Shown here one piece after another: positions 1 through 10,524 of a stretch of DNA of 64,000 nucleotides. A model generated the notes under the pieces. It ran no database searches. It saw only the letters and a program-made list of their open reading frames with translations, and was not told where the DNA came from. Position numbers and translations under genes: made by a program. Position 1 is the stretch's first letter. Each line of letters begins with the position of its first letter. Location: NCBI RefSeq assembly GCF_963082655.1, contig NC_081553.1, positions 156,837,441 through 156,901,440 on the forward strand, read 5' to 3'. This stretch comes from Stomoxys calcitrans (Eukaryota > Arthropoda > Insecta > Diptera > Muscidae).

Positions 1-1
1 A

Positions 2-364
2 TTGAATACAGCCATCAAGGAGAAGCGACCAGAATTGGTCAATCGTATAGGTGTCATATTCCACCAGGACAACGCTAGACCGCACACATCTTTGGTCACT
101 CGCCAAAAACTGAGTGAGCTTGGCTGGGAACTTTTGATGCATCCGCCATATAGCCCTGACCTTGCACCATCAGACTACCATTTATTTCGATCTTTGCAGA
201 ACTCCTTAAATGGTAAAACTTTCGGCAATGATGAGGCTATAAAATCGCACTTGGTTCAGTTTTTTGCAGATAAAGGCCAGAAGTTCTATGAGCGAGGAAT
301 ACTAAATTTACCAGGAAGATGGCAAAAGGTTATCGAACAAAATGGCAATAATATATTTGATTAA
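2..364 (+). pseudogene. Mariner transposase, C-terminal part
   Basis: About 120 residues from the end of a Tc1/mariner transposase, cut by the window start. Seen: HQDNARPH near residue 22, holding the second catalytic Asp, then HPPYSPDLAPSDYHLF near residues 47-62, whose final Asp is the third catalytic residue of the DD34D mariner type. The reading frame is open to its own stop. In the family these residues bind the two metal ions that cut and join DNA at TA targets. The first Asp and the DNA-binding half lie upstream, outside the window, so activity cannot be judged. The mariner 3' terminus follows at once. Confidence 0.93.
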
Positions 365-442
365 AGTTCATTCTAAGTTTTATTAAAAATGCATTTACTT
401 TCTTTTAAAAAATACGCAATTACTTTTTGGGCAACCCAATAT
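365..442 (+). mobile_element. Mariner 3' UTR and terminal inverted repeat
   Basis: Short 3' UTR ending in a terminal repeat containing ACTTTTTGGGCAACCCAAT, then TA. The same end, reverse-complemented, recurs at 25826, which fixes the element boundary near 440-442. Confidence 0.88.
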
Positions 443-1700
443 TTAACCCTGTTACCTAGTTGTGATGTGGAGTATAGAAATTGTAAGTTAGTACAATTAG
501 TTATTGTTCACTCAGAAAAATTTGTCACAATGAATGCAAATCGAGGCAATAACATCCAAAAAGTTTTTAGCTGTAGCTATCCCTTTTAGTGCTGGCGACA
601 TTGGTTAGGTATTTATCTGAAGTAATCAGACGTGTAAACTTCTCTACTATTGGGGGAGAAGCATCCCCGCTGTTCATTTATGGAATATTCATCGCCAATT
701 TGCATTTTCCAAAAAAAGCATTGGGAAATTTCCATACTCACTCCAAGTATATGAACAAAATGCGATTTCCTTTCAATGGTTTCTTTATTTTCGTATAACG
801 TTATAAAAGGCAAGAAAATGCACAAATGTTGTCTGATAAGTATTAAAGAATTATGCAGCATGGTTTTTATTTTTTTCTTAGTAAGATATTATTTCCGTAA
901 TTAGTACATTTTCATATCAAAAAAAAATTACATAAAGCGAAATAAAATATTTAAATTAACATTGTATAAATTTATTACTTCATAATGCAAAACAGTTTTT
1001 TCTGTGAAACTTTTGACTGATAATATACTGCTGCAAGATTAATGAAAATTTTGCCAGCTATCTTTCTTAGTATTTATTTAGTAGATTAACCATTTGTTTA
1101 CTTACATATATCTTCATAAATCACAAAACGTGAGGTCAGCCCCGATCAAAAATCAATAAGTAATTTTGTATTTCGAATATACTCTTAAAGGAAAGATCCA
1201 TTACTTCAAAAATATAGCTAAGTTTATAAGCTATTCAAACCAATTAACACTTTCACAACCGAATTAAAAGTAGCAATGATAAAAAAAATTAAATTTAATT
1301 TAATTAACACAATGACTTCTGTAATAGATTTAAACAAGCATGCAAAGTTTGGTCCAATTATCATACGAGAGCTGCTTTATAAGTTGCTGGTCTAGGAAAC
1401 ATATAGAATGGGATTTCTATTGGGAAATTTTATATTTTCTAAGAGGCACTCGGGCCACCTAAGACCTTGAAATTTTGTACAGCAGCTTTAACCATTCAAA
1501 GTTTCACAGAGATGTCTCCACTCTTCTCAAACGGCAGACTATTTATTAGTTTTTTTTCGATTCTATCTAACTGTGCATCGGTAGTGTAAGGATTAAAATA
1601 TTGAAAATAGCATCGCAAATGACAAATGATGAGCCTCATCGAAGTTTAAAGAGTCCTAAAACAGAATTTACACATTTTCCCTCCGCACAAACTGACAATC
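443..1700. other. AT-rich stretch, nothing recognised
   Basis: No ORF with a recognisable domain. Around 588-670 there is weak similarity to the 3' half of the SINE described at 9233 (GCTGGCGACATT followed by an AACTTCTC block), too degraded to call. The rest is AT-rich with short oligo-A/T runs. Confidence 0.5.
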
Positions 1701-3075
1701 TTATATATAAAAATCAATTTGTGCTTGTTAGTTTGTATGTTTGTGTGTTCTTTATAGACTCAGAAACGGCTGAACCGATTTTCTTGAAATTTTCACAGAT
1801 GGTACATAATGATCCCGTGGTGAAAATAGGGTACTACATTTTTTGATATCTGAAGGGGGGGACGGACCCTCCCCCTTACCTTAATTTTCAGAAACGCCAG
1901 ATCTCGGAGATGGGTGGTGCGATTTAAGCAAAATTTTGTGTGCTCTCATATAGTACCCTAAAAATACAAATTTGGTATCCAAATTTCGGATGGGGTACCT
2001 AGGGGGGAGCCCCACCCTAAAACCTACCAAACATATATTTAGACCAATCACGACAATATGGGACTCAAATGAAAGGTATTTAGGAGAAGAAAACGTATCT
2101 GATATCCAATTGTCAGACCAAGTGATAGGGGGACCACCCCAAGCCCCAAAACAACCCTAAATCGGACATATTTACCGAACATGGCAATGTGGGACTCAAA
2201 TGAAAGGTTTTTGCTAGTAGAACACGAATCTGATATCCAACTGTGGGACCACGTTTCTGGGGGTCCACCCCCTTCCCCAAAACACCCCCAAACTGGACTT
2301 ATTTACTGACCACGGGAATATGGGGCTTAAATAAAAGGTATTTGAATGTAGAATACGAATCTGATATCCAAATATGGGACCAAGTGTTTGGGGGCCGCCT
2401 CTCACTTGTCAACTATGGAAATATGGGGCTAAAATTAAAGGTATGTGGGAGTAGACCACGTATCTGATATCAACATTAGGGGCCAACTGTCTAGCGGACG
2501 TCCCACCACCATAACAACCCCCAAATAGGGCGTATTTGCTCACCAACACAATTTGGGTCTTAAAGAGAGTGGAACTAAATATTCATAGTTTTTAGGGCCA
2601 ATACCCCAAACCGGACATATTTGCTGACTTTTGCAATAAGGAGTTAAAATGAGATTAGAAATCGACATTGATACCCAATTTTAAGGGGAATGGCAATATG
2701 GGGTAAAAATAAATGATATATAGATATATGAGAATAGAGCACGTTGCTGATATATTCTCCGGGCTTAGTGTTTGGAGGACCACCCTAATCCCCAAAACCC
2801 CCCTAAATCTGCAATATATACCGACTAGTCAACGTGGAGCTTAAATGAAAGGTATTTGGGGGTAGAGCAAAAGTTGATACCCACCTCAAGATACCACTTT
2901 CCCAAAATACCCCACAAACAGCAATTTTTTACTGACCATAGCACTATGGGGCTCAAATAAAGGTACTTGAGGGTAGAATACGAATTTGATAACCTATTTT
3001 GGGGCTATGTGTTTGGGGGACGCCTCATGCTGTAAACTCATCTTAAGCCAGTGGCAATATGGGGTTTAAATAAAT
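1701..3075 (+). mobile_element. X-family repeat (copy 1), 3' truncated
   Basis: Unclassified non-coding dispersed repeat. It opens with an AT-rich start (TATATATAAAAATCAATTT), then a block that can read as 'kinase-like' peptides but has no ORF support (AAACGGCTGAACCGATTTTC), then degenerate repeats of roughly 130-170 bp. Each repeat carries a 'GGGRCTCAAATGAAAGGTAT' module, 'GATATCCAA' and runs of G and C. The copy at 51292 has the same start and the same order, which defines the family. This copy stops at about 3075, before the family's 3' terminus. No protein coding seen. Confidence 0.72.
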
Positions 3076-3324
3076 AACAATTGTCTCTATTTACCTCAAG
3101 TATTAAGTACATTATCATAACATAAAATAAAGTTAACATAAACCGAATTCGAAACCTAATTTATGAACTTGAAAGTTTTCCTATTTACGTTGCCTTAAGA
3201 TATGATCAACCAGTAAGAAATGGCAAAAGTTGGCGGTGCCGATTGAATAATATCCTACACCTACCTCGGACCTCGGCGAATGTTTTCAGATGGGTTATTA
3301 AACAAATTGTATCAAATTTAGATC
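3076..3324. repeat. Unclassified dispersed repeat (also at 9426)
   Basis: The block beginning CATAACATAAAATAAA at 3117 and ending near 3215 with a 'TTGCCTTAAGATATGATCA' stretch is recognisably similar to 9426-9535, in the same orientation. Two copies in one window suggest a dispersed repeat. No class is assigned. Confidence 0.5.
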
Positions 3325-3850
3325 CTATCCCACTGAGCATCGGTAACAAAATGCGGGACCAGTCTCATCGAAATTTCCAAAAAAAATCCACCATTGTTTT
3401 CTGATGCTCCTAACTATGCTATCGTCGTCATACGGTTCATACAACTTGTGGTCCAAAAGACGCCTATGTTCTTCATAAACACAAACTGGTCCATATATTT
3501 TACGAATGATCTTTCTCTCAAACATTCCACGTATTGCCACACAACAGCACGGATGGTATAAGTGTTTTGCATAGTATGATTTTTGTCTGTCGAGAGGTGG
3601 ATTTGCTCCTTAACTGCCTCACTCCCTTAACTCCCTCCTTTTATTTCAAAATCGGTGTCGTTTGCTTCGTTTACGGTGGTGCTGAGGTTGCTAAAATAGC
3701 TGACTATCTCAAAGTTGTAGTTCCCAAAATTCTCCACTTTCTTCATTCTAAACATATGGTCTGTAGTGGACTTACCAGGTCTAAAGCTTCTGTAGTCGGC
3801 ACATACTGTTTTGTCCCCTTTCTTGTGTACGGGACGGGATATAGCATGCT
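3325..3850 (-). pseudogene. RTE-like non-LTR retrotransposon, C-terminal relic
   Basis: Broken C-terminal half of a non-LTR reverse transcriptase polyprotein. On the minus strand a frame reads FERKIIRKIYGPVC then DHKLYEPYDDDSIV. This is the same conserved block as in the plus-strand relic at 27851-28126. Upstream (3600-3850) other frames give 'KVENFGNYNFEIV' and 'TTVNEANDTDFEIK', typical of the segment just before it. Several frameshifts and stops are present. The RTE label rests on motif style; the clade is not confirmed. Confidence 0.72.
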
Positions 3851-4079
3851 TAGGCAGATTGGGCAGATGAACTGATGCATACGCCTAATCCGCGTGTCGT
3901 CTCCGAAGACCGTGGCTGACATTTAGGAAAAATTAAATGCAACAACAAGGTTATAACACGTCTTTGAATGTAGTTTGTAGTGTACTTTAAAAATCCCAAA
4001 TCAGTTTTATTACTGCCAAAGTCACAATAAAACATTTCTGGATGTTTTGCCAAAGACTAAACAGCAAAGAAAGGGTCCT
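3851..4079. other. Unassigned spacer
   Basis: No domain or repeat boundary recognised. It may still belong to the flanking RTE-like relic. Confidence 0.35.
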
Positions 4080-4325
4080 AAAACTGCATCTACACATTAT
4101 TTATCCGCAGAGCACTTCATAAAAAAGCGAAAGTTTATTCGGATGTGTATTACAAACGGCTCAAGGAATACAATAAGATTACCAGAGCGGCAAAACGTGC
4201 CTCCTGAATGCATTTCTGCGAACAGGTCTATAGCGTCCAAGATGAAAAAGTTTCTCTCAAAAACCCATGTCCAAACTGAAACGTTAGCAGACGACATGGG
4301 AGTGAGAGCAGAAATGTCTCAGTGA
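4080..4325 (+). pseudogene. I-like element fragment (linker before RT)
   Basis: Translated in shifting frames, this matches the linker region of the I-like element at 35708-36049. Shared peptides include 'YNKITRA', 'KRAS' and 'FCEQV', and the downstream frame also matches. Here it lies on the plus strand, only about 240 bp long, with stops. It is a 5'- and 3'-truncated relic. Confidence 0.7.
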
Positions 4326-4404
4326 TGCCTGCTTTCCCATTTTCAGCAGAAAAAAACTGCTGTTTTTGCAAACATTTTTGCTGTTTTGAATAACAAATTT
4401 GGTG

Positions 4405-4540
4405 TATAAAAACGGGGGCCCATATCATTGAGTTTAAACTTGAATCGGACGGCACTCATTGAAATGTGAGAAGTCGACCCTGTTCCTTATTGGAATGTTC
4501 ATGGGTAAATTTGCAATGTTCTTATTCAAATAGGGAAAAT
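4405..4540 (+). repeat. SINE 3' half, fragment
   Basis: Matches the 3' body of the tRNA-derived SINE at 5847 and 49956: a TATAAAAA start, 'CTTGAATCGGACGGCACTCA', then 'ATGTGAGAAGT' and 'GGAATGTTCATGGG'. The tRNA-like head is missing. Just before it (4335-4395) lies a CAGCAG/CTGCTG-rich stretch like that at 9064-9210. Confidence 0.66.
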
Positions 4541-4943
4541 AAGAAGTAAATAGGGAAATAACGATTTGTCCTGTTTGAAGATCAGGAATTCAAACTCTCG
4601 TGTAACTCAAAAGTTTGTTAAAATGGTATATAAATGGATTCGTCAATGTCAAAGGATCTTACAACTCGTCATATGTCCTCGTATGTACCAATATCCTTCT
4701 ATGTAAACGAATCTGGATCAGAGTGATTACCTCCCATTCGCCTGCGTTTCATTTTCGATATCGCCAAACAGGCTATTAACCAAGGATATAACAATACACA
4801 TGTATAATACTAACAATTTTAGTTTGGAAATTTTTACAAAAAAAGTAACTGGTGAGGATTTTTCAATGAGATATTTCTGATGTTTTAAGAGCACCTTGAA
4901 AAATATTTGATATAGAAATTATTAGATTGTGCGCAGAATCTTA
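4541..4943. other. Unassigned AT-rich stretch
   Basis: No coding frame or known repeat seen. Confidence 0.4.
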
Positions 4944-5068
4944 GATTAGCTTGAAAAGAGGGTGCAGATATTAATCCCCCATACCACTATGGACATACAC
5001 CTAAGCCAGTAATCGGCTTGTTGTGCGCTCGTAATACTAAAAAAGTAACTTCGTAAGAGAAAATTGCT

Positions 5069-5365
5069 GCTTTCTTTTGAGTCGAATTTTCTTTAACGTT
5101 ACTATCAGACCTACCAAGTATTTTGATTTTTTGAAAATTTCCTATTATATGCCAATAATGATCCTTTTCGGCACCTATATTGTCAATTTAATCAACTGAA
5201 ATATATAATAGATCTATCTGAGAATCGAGAAAGTTTAAAAAGGAAAATTATATTATTTTTAAATTCTTAGGTTAATACATTTGTAAATATATTGTTATTA
5301 GTCTGTAAGGGTATTTATTATCTATAGACTTAAAATAAAAAAAAAATAAAAAAATCTAAGTTAGC
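5069..5365 (+). mobile_element. 3' tail of a jockey/CR1-like LINE, nested
   Basis: The sequence from 'CTGCTTTCTTTTGAGTCG' to an A-rich tail (AAAATAAAAAAAAAATAAA) is the reverse complement of 12751-13045, the 3' end of the jockey/CR1-like element there. It is a 5'-truncated insertion in the opposite orientation to the host LINE. It interrupts the host 3' UTR: host text resumes with AAGTTAGCAATTCC, as at 44085. Strongly 5'-truncated copies are the usual product of target-primed reverse transcription. Confidence 0.85.
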
Positions 5366-5846
5366 AATTCCCTGCTACTTACAAAATCCTTTATTGTTTT
5401 CTATGCTTGTCCTCTTTGTTGGTTCACGTTAGGTGCGAAAGCCGATCAATGACAAAGGAAATGCTCCAACGTCTCTTCATTCCCCGTATGCCCTACACAT
5501 GATATCATACTATACTATATATCCCGCTATGATACCGAAAGCTAAACTGACCTTCTTCTTACTTCCTTTCAGTAATAACCTCATCTTCTCACGATCTGGA
5601 TCTCCCCATAGGGTTTTCGCCGTTCTACCGGCCGTTACGCTGTTCCACAGGGTTACATGCGCATTCGTCGTCCACGCTCTTAACTAGGACTGTGTCGACT
5701 CGAAAGGTTCGGGTTAACCAAGTTTATTGACAGCAGTTCTCTGGCCTTCACCGCCAAATCGTCTGCTTTCTCATTCCCAGTTACTTCGCTATGGCCAGAC
5801 ACCCAAACGATGCGGATCGTGCCATCCTCAGAGTAGGAGTTAATCA

Positions 5847-6170
5847 AAGTGTAAATTTTGCCCATGAACATTCTACTAAGGAACAGGGGCAAACTTCTCA
5901 CATATCAAAGAGTGCAGTCCGATTCAAGTTTAAGCTCATTGATAAGGACCTCCTTTATATATGCAGAGTACCTTATATACATGGCATAGTACCGCACAAA
6001 TCTTGCCAGCATTAGGAGGGGAAACCACCGGTGAAATTTTTTTCATAGGTGGATATGCTAACCTTTACGTTACGGTGGAGTCAATCACCTTCTTACATTG
6101 GAAGAATGTTCATCATTCGAACCCAGGCGTTCAGCATCATAGGTGGATATGCTAACCTTTACGTTACGGT
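5847..6170 (-). repeat. tRNA-derived SINE inserted in RNase H
   Basis: On the minus strand the head reads like a tRNA. An A-box-like block (CGTAAAGGTTAGCAT) lies near 6148-6165 and a B-box-like block (CCTGGGTTCGAAT) near 6115-6128, as expected for an internal Pol III promoter. The body continues to the 'GGAATGTTCATGGGC' end at about 5855. Probable target-site duplications flank it: GGAGTTAATCA at 5836-5846 and GGAGTCAATCA at 6171-6181. A 94-bp step duplication (6047 and 6141) copied part of the head together with host flank after insertion. Confidence 0.8.
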
Positions 6171-6210
6171 GGAGTCAATCACCTTCTTACATTGGAAGAA
6201 TGTTCATCAT
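6047..6210 (+). repeat. 94-bp tandem duplication across the SINE/host junction
   Basis: AGGTGGATATGCTAACC starts at 6047 and again at 6141. About 70 bp of each unit are identical, and each runs from the SINE head into the host LINE (CAATCACCTTCTTACATTGG). Confidence 0.9.
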
Positions 6211-6862
6211 CATACCGTTCTGGTTGTTATTGCCCTTATGGCCTGTTTACTGTCCGTAAAGATGTTCACACTCGACGTCTTCGCGTTAATACCACACCAC
6301 CTCACGCATCCCATGATCGCTCGGATCTTCGCCTGCAGGACCGTATTAAGGTCAAGTAGTCTAAAACAGATTTCAATCCCTGGGTTCTCAATGTAGATTC
6401 TCAGGGCCTCCCTGTCCTCTAGATTTGATCCATCCGTGTAACATGATCTTCCATATGGTAATACTTGGATTCCGCCTATGGCAATACTAGGATTCCGCAT
6501 CGAACTCAAGTATCGTCTCATATATCCGATCGGAAACCTCTTCCATTCCTTCCACGTTTCCTATCGTCGCCTCGATTATACCGCGATGGTATAATCGGCT
6601 CCCATCCTCAATCCATTATCCCATCCCCTTAAGGTCCCATGGCCACAGTGGCGGCCTCATACTTACTCCGTATGGCGATGGATCGAATGTATAGTCTAGA
6701 ATAGTCTTCAGTGCCCTAGAAAATGAGGTTCTAATCGCTGTGACTATGCAAAGACAATATGTGGATAATACCTGTTGTAAATTTATTATCCTTACATTGC
6801 ACTATTTCTCCATCGCAGTTCACCAAACTATTGAGGCGTAAGTAAGTATAGGTTTACTTACT

Positions 6863-6990
6863 CTCCTGTAGAGCCAGTGGACTATCCTCGAATTCAGGGT
6901 CCACTTCGAGCCTAGGTCTACTCAATCTCCTGTAGAGCCATTGGACTGTCCTCGGATTCAGGGTCCACTTCGAGCCTAGATCCGTCTAAT
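6863..6990 (+). repeat. 64-bp imperfect tandem duplication
   Basis: CTCCTGTAGAGCCA starts at 6863 and 6927. The following text (GGACT.TCCTCG.ATTCAGGG) is repeated with a few substitutions. It lies in the thumb region of the I-like element. Confidence 0.85.
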
Positions 6991-7248
6991 AGTGCCCAAC
7001 ATCTGTGAGGCTTCTCGGTACGATGCTGAATCTGCCACTTCCAATTCAGTTTCCTATTCAAGATCATACCAAAGTACTTGACCTTGTCAGATATCGAAAT
7101 TGTTTAATTAAGGAAACGTGGTGAGTCAAATTGGCACACCTTCGTCTTGCTCGTGAACAGGCAGATTTCAGTCTTCTCTGGGTTAATATTGAGACCTTTA
7201 GGTCTAGCCCAGTCGTGTGCCATCTGCAAGACCCTTTCGGCCCTTCTG

Positions 7249-7456
7249 AGCCTGGCTGAAATTTTGTACAAAGATTTCTCTTATGACCTTCAACATACTT
7301 TTCAATTATGGTCTGAATCGGTCTATAGCCTGATACAGCTCCCATGTAAACCGATCTCCCTATTTTACTTTTTGAGCCCCTAAAGGACAAAATTTTTATT
7401 CGAATTGGCTGCAATTTTACACAACGACTTCTACATTCAGTATAATTATGGTCCGG
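7249..7456 (+). mobile_element. Family A Helentron-like fragment
   Basis: Contains one diverged unit of the family A internal repeat ('TATAGCCTGATACAGCTCCCAT' style, then 'ACCGATCTCCC', then 'GAATTGGCTG'). It abuts copy A1 in the same direction. Termini are missing. Confidence 0.75.
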
Positions 7457-8768
7457 ACCACCATAAGATGGGGGGTATACTAATATCGTCATTCTGTTTG
7501 TAACTACTTGAAATATTCGTCTGAGACCCCATAAAGTATATATATTCTTGATCGTCGCGACATTTTATGTCGATCTAGCCATGTCCGTCCGTCAGTCCGT
7601 CCGTCCGTCCGTCTGTCCGTCCGTCCGTCCGTCTGTCGAAAGCACGCTAACTTCCGAAGGAGTAAAGCTAGCCGTTTGAAATTTTGCACAAATACTTCTT
7701 ATAAGTGTAGGTCGGTTGGTATTGTAAATGGGCCATATCGGTCCATGTTTTGATATAGCTGCCATATAAACCGATCTTGGGTCTTGACTTCTTGAGCCTC
7801 TAGAGTGCGCAATTCTTATCCGATTGGAATGAAATTTTGCACGACGTGTTTTATTATGATATCCAACAAGTTTGCCAAGTATGGTTTAAATCGGTCCATA
7901 ACCTGATATAGCTGCCATATAAACCGATCTGGGGTCTTGACTTCTTGAGCCTCTAGAGTGCGCAATTCTTATCCCATTAGGATGAAATTTTGCACGACGT
8001 GTTTTGTTATTATATCCAACAACTGTGCCAAGAATGGTTTAAATCGGTTCATACCCTGATATAGCTGCCATATAAACCGATCTTGAGTCTTGACTTCTTG
8101 AGCCTCTAGAGTGCGCAATTCTTATCCCGTTAGGATGAAATTTTGCACGACGTGTTTTGTTATGATATCCAACAACTTCGCCAAGTATGGTTCAAATCGG
8201 TTCATAACCTGATATAGCTGCCATATAAACCGATCTTGGGTCTTGACTTCTTGAGCCTCTGGAGTGCGCAATTCTTATCCGATTGGAATGAAATTTTGCA
8301 CGACGTGTTTTGTTATGATATCCAACAACAGTGCCAAGTATGGTTCAAATCGGTTAATAACCTGATATAGCTGCCATATAAACCGATCTGGGATCTTGAC
8401 TTCTTGAGCCTCTTGAGGTCGCAATTATTATCCGATTTGCCTGAAATTATGTACTACGGATCCTCTCATGACCATCAACATAGGTGCTTATTATGATCTA
8501 AATTGGTCTATAGCCCGATACAGCTCCCATATAAATCGATCTCTCTATTTTACTCCTTGAGCCCCCAAAGGGTGCAATTCTTATTCGAATTGGCTGACAT
8601 TTTACACAGGTCTCCAACATGTAATAATATAATAATAGCAGAGCAAATCTTTTCTTATATCCTTTTTTGCCTAAGAAGAGATGCCGGGAGAAGAACTCGG
8701 CAAATGGGATCCATGGTGGAGGGTATGTAAGATTCGGCCCGGCCGAACTTAGCACGCTTTTACTTGTT
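7457..8768 (+). mobile_element. Family A Helentron/DINE-1-like element, copy A1
   Basis: Non-coding mobile element. Order seen: 5' block CCACCATAAGATGGGGGGTA; TATATATATT then CTTGATCG, a conserved core; a (GTCY)n array at 7581-7636; about five internal repeats of about 153 bp (TGATATAGCTGCCATATAAA); ATGGTGGAGGGTAT; then hairpin TTCGGCC-C-GGCCGAA at 8733-8747 and the end CTTTTACTTGTT. The (TA)-core-(GTCY)n order is that of dipteran mini-me/DINE-1 elements, which are classed as non-autonomous Helitron/Helentrons. No protein is encoded; movement would need enzymes from elsewhere. The first eight or so bases of the 5' end are missing. Confidence 0.88.
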
Positions 8769-9232
8769 TTTTTTTTTAATTTTGTTGGAAGAGATGGTTT
8801 TAATATGTGGAATATTACTGTAAAGAAGCTACCTTATCCATCCATTGGTACACATTTCGAAATGTGGTTGAGATGGCTTGCATTTTTTGTTATTGCTCTA
8901 CTAATGTGTACATGACTGGCATGGTCTTTTGTATCTAAATTTAAAGAAAAAAGATTATGGAAAGTATACATTCAGTGGTGATTATAAACTTCTACCGAGA
9001 CACACATTTACATTTGTATTTTATTTTTTCTTCTAGCATCCCCTTAATAATAAAGCAGCAGTCATTTTCAGCAACCAACAGACTTTTCAGCAGTAAACCT
9101 GCTGCTCTGAAAATGCAACACTACTGCTGCGATAGCATAACTAGTGCTACAATAGCAGTAAAATATTCTACTACTTCTAATATTCAGCAGACACTCTTTG
9201 CTATTTTCAGCAAAAGTTTCTATGAGTGAGAG
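8769..9232. other. Spacer with CAGCAG/CTGCTG-rich stretch
   Basis: 8769-9060 shows nothing recognisable. 9064-9215 is rich in TTCAGCA and GCTGAAAA words on both strands, giving many small inverted repeats. A shorter relative lies at 4335-4395. Class unknown. Confidence 0.45.
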
Positions 9233-9425
9233 TCCGAAATGGAGCGACACCTTTTTGGGGAAACATTTTTTACATCGCATTATACCTCACAAATGTCGCC
9301 AGCATTAGGAGGAAATAACCACCTCTTAAAAAATTGTTTTTTAATGTTCTCGCCAAGGTTTGACCCCAGGCGCTAAGCGGCATATGCGAACATGCTTACC
9401 CCCGCACTACGGTAGCCTCATTTGC
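9233..9425 (-). repeat. tRNA-derived SINE, diverged copy
   Basis: Minus strand from about 9423: A-box-like TAGTGCGGGGGTAAGCATG (9391-9409), degenerate B box CCTGGGGTCAAAC (9357-9369), then a body with 'CCTCCTAATGCTGGCGACAT' and 'AAGGTGTCGCTCC'. Same family as 5847-6170. It is not a functional tRNA gene: the B box is damaged and no cloverleaf follows. Confidence 0.75.
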
Positions 9426-9888
9426 ATAACATAAAATAAAATTAACACAAACTGAATGTAAGTGTTTATATATAGAAACTTCAAAGATTTTATAGGTAAC
9501 ACGATAGCCTTTTACGATGCCTTCATATATGATTAAAAATTATTAAGATTTAGTTATAACCACATTATAATCGGAAAAAGCTTTGCAATCTTCACCCTAT
9601 CCTGTTTCAGGGCTACTACGTGTACAGATATTTTTCGATATTGATTTAAATTAAGATATAGCTATCATGGCATAATCCTACGTTTTGACTTTAGAATGAT
9701 CCCCAGAGGATTTAACATGTATGCGAATATCTATACGAAGAGATATAAAACTAGGTAAAATAGCATCAATTTTTCATAAAAGCTATGGCGACGGATATTC
9801 ATCGCTCTAAACCTACACAAAAGTTTGAAGTCACATAAAAGTTTGATTCTTGCATTATTTCTAACTTATATTTTCGACCTAACGTTGA
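9426..9888. repeat. Unclassified dispersed repeat, second copy, and spacer
   Basis: 9426-9535 resembles 3117-3215 (GCATAACATAAAATAAAATT start). The remainder to 9888 is AT-rich without a recognisable feature. Confidence 0.45.
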
Positions 9889-10524
9889 GTATATCCACCA
9901 CCATAGGATGGGGGTATATTAATCTATTCATACGTTTGGTAACTCCTTTAAATATTTTTATAAGACCCCATAAAGTATATATATTCTTGATCGTCTCGAC
10001 ATACTGAATCGATCTAGCCATGTCCGTTCGTCCGTTCGTCTGTCGAAATTACGAAAGCAGTCGAACGCGTTAATTAAGCTGCTTGAAATTTTGCACAGAT
10101 ACTTACTATTGATGCAGGTCGTTGGGGATTACAAATGAGCCATATCGGCTCAGGTTAGATATAGCTCCCATATAAACCGATCTTATTTCACTTTGATTTC
10201 GCTGGAAGCCTCAATTTTTGTTGGATTTGTGTTCTGTTATAATTTCGAATAACGATGCCAAGTACGGTCCTAATCAAACTATAATCTGATTTAGCTCCCG
10301 ATCTCCCAATTTGACTTTCTGAGTCTCTAGAGGGCGCAATTATTACTCGATTTGCCCGAAAATTTTGGAGGTGGTGTTTTTCTATGACTTCTAACAGCCA
10401 TGACAAGTACGTTTATATCGGTCACTAACTTATATTTGATAAAGTCATTCAAAGAACTTGACAAAAGTGATCCGTGGTGGAGTGTATATAAGTTCCGGCC
10501 GAATTTATCACGTTTTTACTTGTT
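9889..10524 (+). mobile_element. Family A element, copy A2 (short, diverged)
   Basis: 5' block with CCACCACCATAGGATGGGGGT, TATATATATTCTTGATCG core, short (GTYC)n stretch, about two internal units, then GGTGGAGTGTATATAAG and a decayed hairpin (TTCCGGCCGAA) and the tail TTTTTACTTGTT. Confidence 0.83.

Larger units (their letters stand above)
5680..6521 (-). pseudogene. RNase H domain of I-like copy 1, split by a SINE
   Basis: Two halves of one RNase H domain on the minus strand. The upstream half (6521-6210) has CYTDGSNLEDRE with the first Asp, LQAKIRAI where the family has AEIRAI (catalytic Glu replaced by Lys), and IFTDSKQAIRAI with the third acidic residue. The downstream half (5846-5680) has IRIVWVSGHSEVTGNEKADDLA with the last Asp. 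A SINE separates them. RNase H removes the RNA strand during element copying. The lost Glu and the insertion make this inactive. Confidence 0.88.
4944..7248 (-). mobile_element. I-like non-LTR element, copy 1 (with two nested insertions)
   Basis: 5'-truncated minus-strand LINE. In transcription order it contains the end of the RT domain (7248-7060), a thumb region, RNase H (6521-6210 and 5846-5680), a C-terminal region, and a 3' UTR ending near 4944. The same 3' UTR block ('AGGGTGCAGATATTAATC', later 'AATCGGCTTGTTGTGCGCTC') ends the copies at 33318 and 43955 and defines the family. A LINE tail (5069-5365) and a SINE (5847-6170) have landed inside it. A 64-bp imperfect tandem duplication lies at 6863-6990. 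It is dead: multiple frameshifts. Confidence 0.86.

Noticed and set aside
588..861. Possible SINE copy
   Set aside because: Only two short blocks match; too weak without an alignment.
5433..6396. Plus-strand ORFs across 5433-6396
   Set aside because: Antisense shadows of the I-like RNase H region and its SINE insertion.
7064..7492. 142-residue minus-strand ORF as a gene
   Set aside because: It crosses the border from an I-like RT relic into a family A element; chance frame.
7581..7636. GTCC/GTCT arrays as a CRISPR-like array
   Set aside because: 4-bp tandem microsatellite without spacers, in a eukaryotic mobile element.
9357..9425. A tRNA gene
   Set aside because: A and B boxes are present but degenerate, no cloverleaf, and the sequence continues into a shared SINE body.
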